Source: an uncultured Armatimonadota bacterium (lineage in GTDB: Bacteria; Armatimonadota; Armatimonadia; Armatimonadales; Armatimonadaceae). From it: a stretch of DNA of 6,540 bases. The position numbers were made by a program, and so were the translations under genes. The stretch is taken from positions 1 through 6,540 of the forward strand of contig CAIWTR010000655.1 of the NCBI GenBank assembly GCA_903915615.1, written 5' to 3'. The notes below the pieces were generated by a model. It did not search any database and was not told where the DNA came from. It saw nothing but the letters and a program-made list of their open reading frames with translations. This document shows, one piece after another, positions 1 through 5,700 of the stretch. How positions within the stretch are numbered: the stretch's first letter is position 1; every line of letters begins with the position of its first letter.

Positions 1-238
1 CCAGACCCCCGGGGCCCGTTCGCTTGAACGCAGCCGCCGCTACGGGAAAATCATCACTGTCGCGGAGGATGAGCCCAACAAACATCCCGCGAGGAACACG
101 GTCGATGTTAGCGCCAACCCATGCCCATCGCTGCATCGCCGTCGCACCCGGAGTATCGGATGCCCACGTATCCCAAAGAGCTTCCATCGCGTCTGTAAAC
201 GCTGCGGCACTGGTAACAAGGTGGGCACGATAGGTCAA
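1..238 (-). CDS. Probable GNAT-type acetyltransferase, N-terminal part (3' end cut by window edge)
   Basis: I translated an open frame of 79 codons by hand from a TTG at 238-236 to the window edge; it contains no stop. The protein begins MTYRAHLVTSAAAFTDAMEA and continues with ALWDTWASD (residues 20-28), RWAWVGANID (37-46) and GMFVGLILRD followed by FPVAAAAF (51-71). This order of an N-terminal helix, a Trp/Asp-rich stretch and two short strands ending in small residues resembles the first ~75 residues of GNAT acetyltransferases, in which the second strand carries the 'G-x-A' turn. The acetyl-CoA-binding part would lie beyond the edge, so the family call is tentative. TTG is chosen because it lies 2 bases after the upstream stop (TAG, 243-241) and 11 bases after a GGAG; no ATG, GTG or TTG occurs in this frame for about 30 codons upstream. 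The ATG at codon 18 (187-185) has no ribosome binding site. Translational coupling to the upstream GNAT gene is likely. The competing 62-residue frame at 40-228 has arginine-rich, out-of-frame-looking composition. Confidence 0.68.
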   Translation of the reverse strand, partial: MTYRAHLVTSAAAFTDAMEALWDTWASDTPGATAMQRWAWVGANIDRVPRGMFVGLILRDSDDFPVAAAAFKRTGPGGL

Positions 239-240
239 AA

Positions 241-1164
241 CTACGCCGACTCCGGAAGAAACGTCATCAGCTGCACGCCGGTTGGTGATGTGTACGAACC
301 ACGCACTTGGAGGAGGTGAATATCGCTGTTACGTGCTTTCCAGCCATAGAGCAGCTGTGTCACGGTTGTTGCTGCAGGTGATACTAAAATCAGAGCCGTC
401 CGACCAGCGACCACCGGAAGTGCCGCAGCTAGGAGGCGACACACACTCGCTTCATCACGCGCATGTGCTGGGCCAAGGGTGCAGTTAGCCGCGTGATTGG
501 TCACATTGATAGCCCCACGAAGTGTGCCATCTGCTGCGACATCTACAAAAACCGTAAAGTGGTCAGCCTCTAGGAAATGCTCCCAGTCTGCGGGACGATA
601 GCTGCCCGTTAAGTCCCGTTCCAACGCTGCGATTGCAGGCACATCGGTGATGCTTGCAAGGCGGACACCGGTTGTGTCAATGCCACTGGAAAGACGTGCC
701 GGGTCCTCTGGAACATGCAACAACATGTCTTGAAACACCTGACGCGCGACAAAGCCCTGGCGGTGGTACAGGCTATAGGAGTCCATATTGGATGCCGAGC
801 TCACGAGGCGCAAGGGGAGGCCGCTGGCATCGGCGATGGCGCAGGCTTCCCGCAGCATCAGTGATGCCACGCCGGCGGTTGCGACATCTGGGGCGGTGTT
901 CACAATCCCAACGCCGATATGCGTCTCTCGCGGATGCAGATAGCACGTTCCGATCAGCTTGCCCGTGCCGTCATCGGTGGCGGTGATGCACTGACCGGCA
1001 TCGAGGGCATCGTAGGTGTCCGGGAACAGCCGGCACCCGCTGGGTTCACATCCAAATGCTACCCGCCCTGTGTTTTTCAAATACCAGGCATTTGTGGATG
1101 CATGAATCAGCGCCGCAGCCTCATCAAACTGCTCTTTTTGCAAGCGTCCGAGTGTGATACCCAT
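241..1164 (-). CDS. GNAT-family N-acetyltransferase with two GNAT-like domains
   Basis: This 307-residue protein is predicted to be cytoplasmic and to transfer an acetyl or acyl group from CoA to an amine; the substrate is unknown. The first GNAT domain spans about residues 3-150: an N-terminal helix with EAAALIHAS (15-23), a strand pair at GKLIGTCYL (68-76), the CoA-binding strand and loop at GVGIVNTAPD (84-93), a helix with SLMLREACAIADASG (101-115), and the hallmark SLYHRQGF (131-138), equivalent to the family's 'LYer-GF' motif. The pyrophosphate-binding loop, normally R/Q-x-x-G-x-G/A, reads ATAGVA (95-100), so the basic or polar first residue is replaced by Ala. The second half (about 165-300) starts with GVRLASITDVPAIAALERDL and contains LGPAHARD (230-237), VCRLLAAALP (241-250) and a final strand-rich part, as in GNAT-like C-terminal domains of the Acetyltransf_18 type. 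The length fits double-GNAT proteins rather than single-domain ones (~150-170). The ATG follows the upstream stop by 3 bases, indicating translational coupling. It has no membrane segment or signal peptide. Confidence 0.88.
   Translation of the reverse strand: MGITLGRLQKEQFDEAAALIHASTNAWYLKNTGRVAFGCEPSGCRLFPDTYDALDAGQCITATDDGTGKLIGTCYLHPRETHIGVGIVNTAPDVATAGVASLMLREACAIADASGLPLRLVSSASNMDSYSLYHRQGFVARQVFQDMLLHVPEDPARLSSGIDTTGVRLASITDVPAIAALERDLTGSYRPADWEHFLEADHFTVFVDVAADGTLRGAINVTNHAANCTLGPAHARDEASVCRLLAAALPVVAGRTALILVSPAATTVTQLLYGWKARNSDIHLLQVRGSYTSPTGVQLMTFLPESA
250..253 (-). promoter_or_regulatory. Ribosome binding site for the TTG-started gene
   Basis: GGAG on the minus strand lies inside the last codons of the upstream acetyltransferase gene, 11 bases before the TTG at 238. 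The spacing is long but workable. It is the main reason to accept the TTG start. Confidence 0.4.
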
Positions 1165-1167
1165 CCT

Positions 1168-2283
1168 TTAGGCCTCTAACGGAAGCATCACGCGCTGCCC
1201 GGTCTTGGCGCTGCGGTAGACGGCAACGATGAGCTCAAGCGCGTAGCGGGCTTCAGGGCCATTCATGAATGTCTCAGCACCGCTATGGATACACTCGCAG
1301 AGGTCTTTCAAGTGTGCGACATGCCCGAGGTTCGAGATGGCCCGCGGGTCAGCAGCACCCTGACCCTGCGTCGTTGTATCAGCCTCAGCATCGTCGTTTT
1401 GCCACACACCATCCACAACCAATGGTGCCGGCGTTCCCTCGAGGCCCCACATCGTTTGTGGTTCATCCCCAGTCACAAACTGCGCAAACATCACCTTGCT
1501 GTTCGTGATTCGCACACTGCCCTTGGAGCCGTAGACTTCGAGGGATTGGTTGAAGCCGGGGACCATCGATGTAGATGCCATCAAGGTTCCAACTGCGCCG
1601 TTTTCAAACTCAATGGTCGCGGAAACAATATCTTCCACTTCGATGCGCTCGTGCGAGAGCGTTCCCATGGTGGCTGCAACGGATTTGATCGGTCCCATAA
1701 TCCAGCGCAGCTGGTCGACATAGTGCACACCCTGATTCATCAGCGCACCGCCGCCATCGAGCTCCCATGTCCCACGCCAGCCACCCGAGTCGTAGTAGGC
1801 CTGCGTCCGGTACCACTTGGTGACCGATTCGCCAAAGACGAGGCGGCCAAGCTTGCCTTCATCCAGCCAGGTTTTGAGGTGCTGCATGCCATCGCTAAAC
1901 CGATGTTGACTCACCACTTCAAGCTTGACGTTGTTGGCTGCACAGGCCTCGATCAGCGCATCTGCGGCGGGGAGGGTGACATCAATCGGCTTTTCACACA
2001 AAATGTGCTTACCCGCATTTGCACCCTTAATACCGCACGCCGCATGCAGGCCACTTGGTGTGCACACATGCAAAATGTCAAACTCACCCCAAGCGAGGAG
2101 GGCATCGAGTCCATGGAAATGCGGAACGCCCAGGGCTTCTCCGGCTTTTGCAGCGCGCTCAAGCTTGTCATCCGCGACGGCGACCAGCTCAACATGTTCG
2201 TGGAGCTGAGAAATCGCATCCGCGTGCGCCGAGTGAATCACCCCGCAACCCACAATCGCAGAGCGTAGTTTTCGTTGTTCCAT
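1168..2283 (-). CDS. Gfo/Idh/MocA-family NAD(P)-dependent oxidoreductase
   Basis: This 371-residue cytoplasmic dehydrogenase should oxidise or reduce a hydroxyl/keto group of a sugar, cyclitol or nucleotide sugar using NAD(P). The N-terminal Rossmann fold (about 5-125) opens with AIVGCGVIHSAHADAI (9-24), a G-x-G-x-x-H variant of the dinucleotide loop, followed by ELVAVADDKLERA (32-44), HVCTPSGLH (72-80) and the family signature CEKPID (96-101), whose Lys98 is the usual catalytic lysine. The C-terminal substrate domain carries the stretch KWYRT (156-160), SGGWRGTW (166-173), DGGGALMNQGVHYVDQL (176-192) and EVYGSKGSVRI (249-259). The D-G-G-G-x-L-M-N-Q-G-x-H-Y-x-D pattern, together with the preceding W-R-G-T, recalls the WlbA/WbpB-like branch acting on N-acetylated sugar acids, but this level of similarity does not fix the substrate. 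The position of the catalytic Asp in inositol dehydrogenases is Asn183 here; His187 is kept. The gene starts 27 bases after the Kbl-type gene and is followed after 3 bases by the double-GNAT gene. Length is usual for the family (330-390). Confidence 0.95.
   Translation of the reverse strand: MEQRKLRSAIVGCGVIHSAHADAISQLHEHVELVAVADDKLERAAKAGEALGVPHFHGLDALLAWGEFDILHVCTPSGLHAACGIKGANAGKHILCEKPIDVTLPAADALIEACAANNVKLEVVSQHRFSDGMQHLKTWLDEGKLGRLVFGESVTKWYRTQAYYDSGGWRGTWELDGGGALMNQGVHYVDQLRWIMGPIKSVAATMGTLSHERIEVEDIVSATIEFENGAVGTLMASTSMVPGFNQSLEVYGSKGSVRITNSKVMFAQFVTGDEPQTMWGLEGTPAPLVVDGVWQNDDAEADTTTQGQGAADPRAISNLGHVAHLKDLCECIHSGAETFMNGPEARYALELIVAVYRSAKTGQRVMLPLEA
1173..1177 (-). promoter_or_regulatory. 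Ribosome binding site for the double-GNAT gene
   Basis: AGAGG on the minus strand is embedded in the final codons of the oxidoreductase gene, 8 bases before the ATG at 1164. It supports that start and implies translation coupled to the upstream gene. Confidence 0.5.
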
Positions 2284-2310
2284 AGATGTGCCTGCTTTCT
2301 CCAGTGCTTC

Positions 2311-3492
2311 CTAAATCAGGCCGAGCTCTGTGCCAACTTCCTTGAATGCGGCAAGCGCCTCATCAAAGTCTGCCTTGGTATGCGCCGCCGATGGCATCGT
2401 GCGGACACGTGCTTTCCCTCGCCCGACCGTCGGAAAGACAACCGCAAGCGCAAGCACTCCCTTGTCACGCAGCCGACGCATCAGCTCCATTGTCTTCGCT
2501 TCATCTCCAACCATCACCGGTGTAATCGGGGTCTGCGTCACACCAAGGTCAAAGCCGAGCTCGCGCAGACCAGCCTGCCAGTAGCGCGTGTTTTCCCAGA
2601 GCCGCTCCGTAAGGCCAGCATCATCCCGCATGATCTCAATACCGCGAATACAAGCCGCCGCCGTCGCTGGTGTACATCCCGTGCTGAACAAAAATGGCCG
2701 CGCGCGCTGCTTTAGAAAATCAACAAGGGACTTAGAGCCCGCGATATAGCCGCCCATCACGCCAACTGCCTTGCTGAGCGTTCCGAGCTGGATATCGACC
2801 TTGTCGGTGACGCCGAAGTGATACGCCGTTCCGCGGCCATTCGCTCCCATCACACCCGAGCCGTGCGCATCATCGACCATGACAGCCGCATCAAACTCTT
2901 CCGCCAGCGCACAGATCTGGTCAAGAGGCGCGATATCACCATCCATGGAGAAGACGCCATCCGTGATGATCAGCCGCTTGCGCGCATCCTTGGATGCAAT
3001 CAGCGCATCCCGGAGGCTGTCCATATCGCAGTGCTGGTAAATGCTCCGCTTTGCCTTCGACAAACGGCAGCCATCGATAATCGATGCGTGATTCAGGCTA
3101 TCGGTGATAATGGCATCTTCCGCTTCCATAATTGTCGGAATCGTGCCGGCATTCGATGTAAATCCGCTCTGGAAAACAAGGACATCTTCGACATGCTTGA
3201 ACTCGGCAATCAGCTTTTCGAGCTGGTCGTGGAGGGCGATGTTACCGATGATTGGGCGGACAGCACCACTGCCCGCACCGATGGTTAGCGCTGCATTGGA
3301 TGCTGCTTCGCAAAGTCGCGGGTCGCTAGCGAGACCGAGGTAATTGTTCGATGACAAGTTGATCAGCTCGCGGCCACCGACATTGACGCGGGCGCCCGGG
3401 CGGCCTTCGATGGTCAAGAGCGGCTTGTACAGGTTTTCCGCATGCAGAGTGTCAAGCTGTGCTTTGAGATAGGTTTGCAGTGTTGTGTTCAT
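2311..3492 (-). CDS. kbl: Glycine C-acetyltransferase / 2-amino-3-ketobutyrate CoA ligase-type alpha-oxoamine synthase
   Basis: This is a 393-residue, cytoplasmic, fold-type I PLP enzyme. The Kbl reaction is 2-amino-3-oxobutanoate + CoA to glycine + acetyl-CoA, the second step of threonine breakdown. The close relative BioF makes 8-amino-7-oxononanoate from pimeloyl-CoA/ACP and alanine. Visible motifs in order: NLSSNNYLGLASD (45-57), the CoA-side GAGSGAVRPIIGN (72-84), NHASIIDG (134-141) with His135 to stack on PLP, DGVFSMDGD (178-186) with Ser182, DDAHGSG (207-213) with Asp207 and His210, and GTLSKAVG (237-244) with Lys241 as the Schiff-base lysine. The spacing of Ser182, Asp207, His210 and Lys241 matches the family. 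KQRARPFLFST (261-271) and the C-terminal RVRTMPSAAHT (362-372) are closest in feel to Kbl of the Gram-positive/Thermus type, which some annotators label BioF; the BioF alternative remains open because no tdh or bio gene is visible. The ATG at 3492 follows an AAGGA by 4 bases. Length is normal (390-400). Confidence 0.88.
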   Translation of the reverse strand: MNTTLQTYLKAQLDTLHAENLYKPLLTIEGRPGARVNVGGRELINLSSNNYLGLASDPRLCEAASNAALTIGAGSGAVRPIIGNIALHDQLEKLIAEFKHVEDVLVFQSGFTSNAGTIPTIMEAEDAIITDSLNHASIIDGCRLSKAKRSIYQHCDMDSLRDALIASKDARKRLIITDGVFSMDGDIAPLDQICALAEEFDAAVMVDDAHGSGVMGANGRGTAYHFGVTDKVDIQLGTLSKAVGVMGGYIAGSKSLVDFLKQRARPFLFSTGCTPATAAACIRGIEIMRDDAGLTERLWENTRYWQAGLRELGFDLGVTQTPITPVMVGDEAKTMELMRRLRDKGVLALAVVFPTVGRGKARVRTMPSAAHTKADFDEALAAFKEVGTELGLI

Positions 3493-3496
3493 AATG

Positions 3497-3501
3497 TCCT
3501 T
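3497..3501 (-). promoter_or_regulatory. Ribosome binding site for the Kbl-type gene
   Basis: AAGGA on the minus strand lies 4 bases before the ATG at 3492, within the 21-base gap behind the beta-helix gene. It supports that ATG as the start. Confidence 0.6.
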
Positions 3502-3513
3502 ACTTCTTAGCGG

Positions 3514-5667
3514 TTATTGGGTTGCTGGCCGAAGCGCTACTTTGAGCGCCGCATAGCCATCGATTTGAAAATGCTCAACGTGCAGCGTATGGTTTCCACC
3601 GAGGCGTACCTTGGCAGGATAGGCGGTCGGGCCCTGATACTTCCAGGCTCCAAGCACGAGCTCTTTGCCATCCAGCCAGACGCGGCAGCCATCATCGGTG
3701 GTGATGTCGAGAACGTACTCGCCCGCCGGGATTGTAAACGTACCATCCGCGACCGTAATCACGTGATGATTCGGAAGGCCCTTTGCAAACGCATAGCCGG
3801 CGAAATCCAGCTTGTCAGTTTTCATCGTGAGCAGAGGCGTCGTCGTTAGCTGCTGGCGGAAGTGCTCAGGATCGGGCGCCGCGTGGACATCGGATGCATC
3901 CACAGACTTCGACCAGCCGTGGAAGCGAACATCCCAGCTGATCGGAGCAAAGAAGCGGCTAAACCCAAAGCGCACCGGTTGACCCGCCGGCGTTTGCACA
4001 CCCTTGTAATCGGTTGTCGCTCCGCCGCGGTACTCGAGCACAACCTTGGTCGTACCTGCTTGGCCAGCGGGCGTCCTAATGGTCACTGCTCCAGGAACAT
4101 TGCCACTCGATGCGGAGAGGGTAGCGCCTTGCGCATCCACAACCCGCCAGTTACCCTTTGGTCCCAAAATGTCGTAGTTGCCACCACCCCGGTGGACTAA
4201 CCTTGGACTCTGGAAGTCATACGGACCCCACTCATCCACGATAATAAAGCGCCGGCCGCGCAGCGCCGTTTTGGAGAGCATCGCCCACTCGGGCTTGTCC
4301 AGCGGCTCGACGTGGTAGCGGGATGCGAGACGACTTGGTCGACCCGCGTGCCACGCGAGATCCCAGCGCTCGAGATACTCCGCGAGGTTGCTTTCACTCG
4401 AAACGATGGTATTTCCGCTGCCCTGCATTGTCTCGGCAGGCGCCGGCGTCGTATTCACAACGCGGTTAGCACGATCCTTGACACCCTCGGTAAGGCGGAC
4501 ATCAGACTTTGTTTTGACATCGACAAAGGTATTACCCTCAATCGTATAGCGCTCGCTGCTCGTTGCATGCTTGCGGACATAGGCCCAGTTAGGATCCTGC
4601 GTTGGATTTGCCCATAGCTTGACGCCAACACGGTCGCGGAAGAAGCCATTGTCAGAGATGAGGTTGTCTCGGCCATGCTCGATGGCAATCGCTTCAGCGT
4701 TGTAGCCAAAGGTATTACCAACAATGGTGCTGTCGTAGGAGTAACCGCCCCAAATCCCATGCCAGCACTCAGCGATCAGATTGTGGACAAACTGATTTCG
4801 GCTGAATGTCGCTTCAATCCCGTTCGTTGGCGCATGCGAAAAGTCATTCCCGTAGAGGAGGTTGTCATCACAGCCGCCGCGGCCGGTATCCATCGTGTTC
4901 TGGCCCGCCCAGAGGAAGAAGCCATCCCCGCCATGGGTGACCGAGTTGTATGCAAACACATTGTTGGATGACTGTTCGTAAATCAGAATGCCCGCAGAGT
5001 CCTGCCCGCGGTTGTAGACACCATGAGAGTAGCCACGGACACACCAGTCAATCTTGTTGTGGAGAATACGGTTCCACGATGCGCGGTACATCCCGATACC
5101 AAGGCTGGAAAGGAATGAGAAGTCATTGTGATGGATGTTTCCGCGATCACACCGCGTCATCATCAGGCCATTCTGTCCACCGCGGGCTGTACATTTTGTA
5201 ATCGCGAAGTCATTGGTGTCGCGCAGATAAAACGCCGCGCCAAACCGCAGCCACTCATCCTTTTCGTTCTGGTGATAGCTCATCCAGTCCGCAAGGTCCT
5301 CTTTTTCATCCGTCGACAGGAGATGTTGCTTCCAGTTATGGCTAGCATCTACATTTTCTAAGACAAGGCCATCCGCGCCGAGTGCGGCAATCGCGACTTT
5401 GTACCCGTGAATCTTGAGGTTTCGAACGGTGATGTTCTTACCCTGAATGATGATGCCTGTGCCCACGCGCGTATCGGGTTCGACGTTTGGCGATGTTCCA
5501 CGAAGCGTAGCGCCGCCGAAGTCGACAACTATGTCATTGCCACTAATGACAATCGCAGCCGTCTTCAGCTGTGTGTCGCTGCTGGGGAGAATCCAAGTGC
5601 CTCGTCGGATATGGCTGGATGTAGTGATCCGCATCCCGGGGGCAAGCTGTGAAATGTGCTTTTGCAT
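3514..5667 (-). CDS. Right-handed parallel beta-helix protein with C-terminal PA14-like domain, no signal peptide
   Basis: The protein has 717 residues and no exact relative I can name. Residues about 35-385 form a run of roughly ten coils of a right-handed parallel beta-helix (NosD/pectate-lyase-like). Each coil combines a short hydrophobic strand with an Asn-containing turn: IVVDFGGATLRG (46-57), ITVRNLKIHG (79-88), GLVLENVDAS (100-109), DFAITKCTA (153-161), GLMMTRCDRGNIHHNDFS (167-184), RILHNKIDW (200-208), NNVFAYNSVTHGGDGFFLW (235-253), NLLYGNDFS (269-277), QFVHNLIAE (292-300), STIVGNTFGYN (313-323), NLISDNGFF (335-343) and YTIEGNTFVDV (374-384). Residues 430-605 are a mixed linker/beta-sandwich region with FIIVDEWGPYDFQSP (474-488). 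Residues about 612-715 read as a PA14-like carbohydrate-binding domain: TTDDGCRVWLDGKEL (656-670) then LGGNHTLHVEHFQIDGYAAL (689-708). Candidate groove residues are Asp248, Glu285, Glu330 and His331, by inspection only. Such folds house polysaccharide lyases, glycosidases and epimerases. It begins MQKHISQLAPGMRITTSSHI with no hydrophobic segment, and no upstream start is possible before an in-frame stop, so a cytoplasmic location is implied. Confidence 0.9.
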   Translation of the reverse strand: MQKHISQLAPGMRITTSSHIRRGTWILPSSDTQLKTAAIVISGNDIVVDFGGATLRGTSPNVEPDTRVGTGIIIQGKNITVRNLKIHGYKVAIAALGADGLVLENVDASHNWKQHLLSTDEKEDLADWMSYHQNEKDEWLRFGAAFYLRDTNDFAITKCTARGGQNGLMMTRCDRGNIHHNDFSFLSSLGIGMYRASWNRILHNKIDWCVRGYSHGVYNRGQDSAGILIYEQSSNNVFAYNSVTHGGDGFFLWAGQNTMDTGRGGCDDNLLYGNDFSHAPTNGIEATFSRNQFVHNLIAECWHGIWGGYSYDSTIVGNTFGYNAEAIAIEHGRDNLISDNGFFRDRVGVKLWANPTQDPNWAYVRKHATSSERYTIEGNTFVDVKTKSDVRLTEGVKDRANRVVNTTPAPAETMQGSGNTIVSSESNLAEYLERWDLAWHAGRPSRLASRYHVEPLDKPEWAMLSKTALRGRRFIIVDEWGPYDFQSPRLVHRGGGNYDILGPKGNWRVVDAQGATLSASSGNVPGAVTIRTPAGQAGTTKVVLEYRGGATTDYKGVQTPAGQPVRFGFSRFFAPISWDVRFHGWSKSVDASDVHAAPDPEHFRQQLTTTPLLTMKTDKLDFAGYAFAKGLPNHHVITVADGTFTIPAGEYVLDITTDDGCRVWLDGKELVLGAWKYQGPTAYPAKVRLGGNHTLHVEHFQIDGYAALKVALRPATQ

Positions 5668-5673
5668 GTTTCT

Positions 5674-5679
5674 CTCCTT
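5674..5679 (-). promoter_or_regulatory. Strong ribosome binding site for the beta-helix gene
   Basis: AAGGAG on the minus strand lies 6 bases before the ATG at 5667, an ideal Shine-Dalgarno arrangement. It fixes the start of the beta-helix protein and thereby its lack of a signal peptide. Confidence 0.8.
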
Positions 5680-5700
5680 CAGACAGCCACTGGTGGCAGG

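Noticed and set aside
40..228. Minus-strand 62-residue frame starting at GTG at the left end
   Set aside because: Its Arg- and Cys-rich composition looks like an out-of-frame reading; the alternative frame stays open to the edge, has a ribosome binding site and reads like a GNAT N-terminus.
1285..2268. Plus-strand open frame of 327 residues opposite the Gfo/Idh/MocA gene
   Set aside because: It is antisense to a clear family member over its whole length, its product is rich in His, Arg and Cys with no recognisable motif, and it has no ribosome binding site in keeping with the cluster. It is a shadow of the codon bias on the other strand.
3246..3259. 14-base identical stretch CGATGATTGGGCGG also found at 6303-6316
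   Set aside because: Both copies are inside coding sequence and encode similar R-P-I-I residues in Kbl and NagA; chance plus codon preference explains it.
2818..3288. Plus-strand open frame of 156 residues opposite the Kbl-type gene (also 2275-2715)
   Set aside because: The opposite strand carries an intact PLP enzyme with all catalytic residues; the plus-strand products show no domain-like pattern.
241..3492. Possible WlbA/WbpB-WbpE-WbpD-like pathway (dehydrogenase, PLP enzyme, acetyltransferase) for making di-N-acetylated sugar acids
   Set aside because: The PLP enzyme is an alpha-oxoamine synthase, not a DegT/DnrJ/EryC1 sugar aminotransferase, and the acetyltransferase is GNAT, not the left-handed beta-helix hexapeptide type used in that pathway.
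5686..5697. Short inverted repeat GCCAC-TG-GTGGC between nagA and the beta-helix gene
   Set aside because: The five-base stem with a two-base loop and no following T-run is too small for a terminator; an operator role cannot be supported from one copy.
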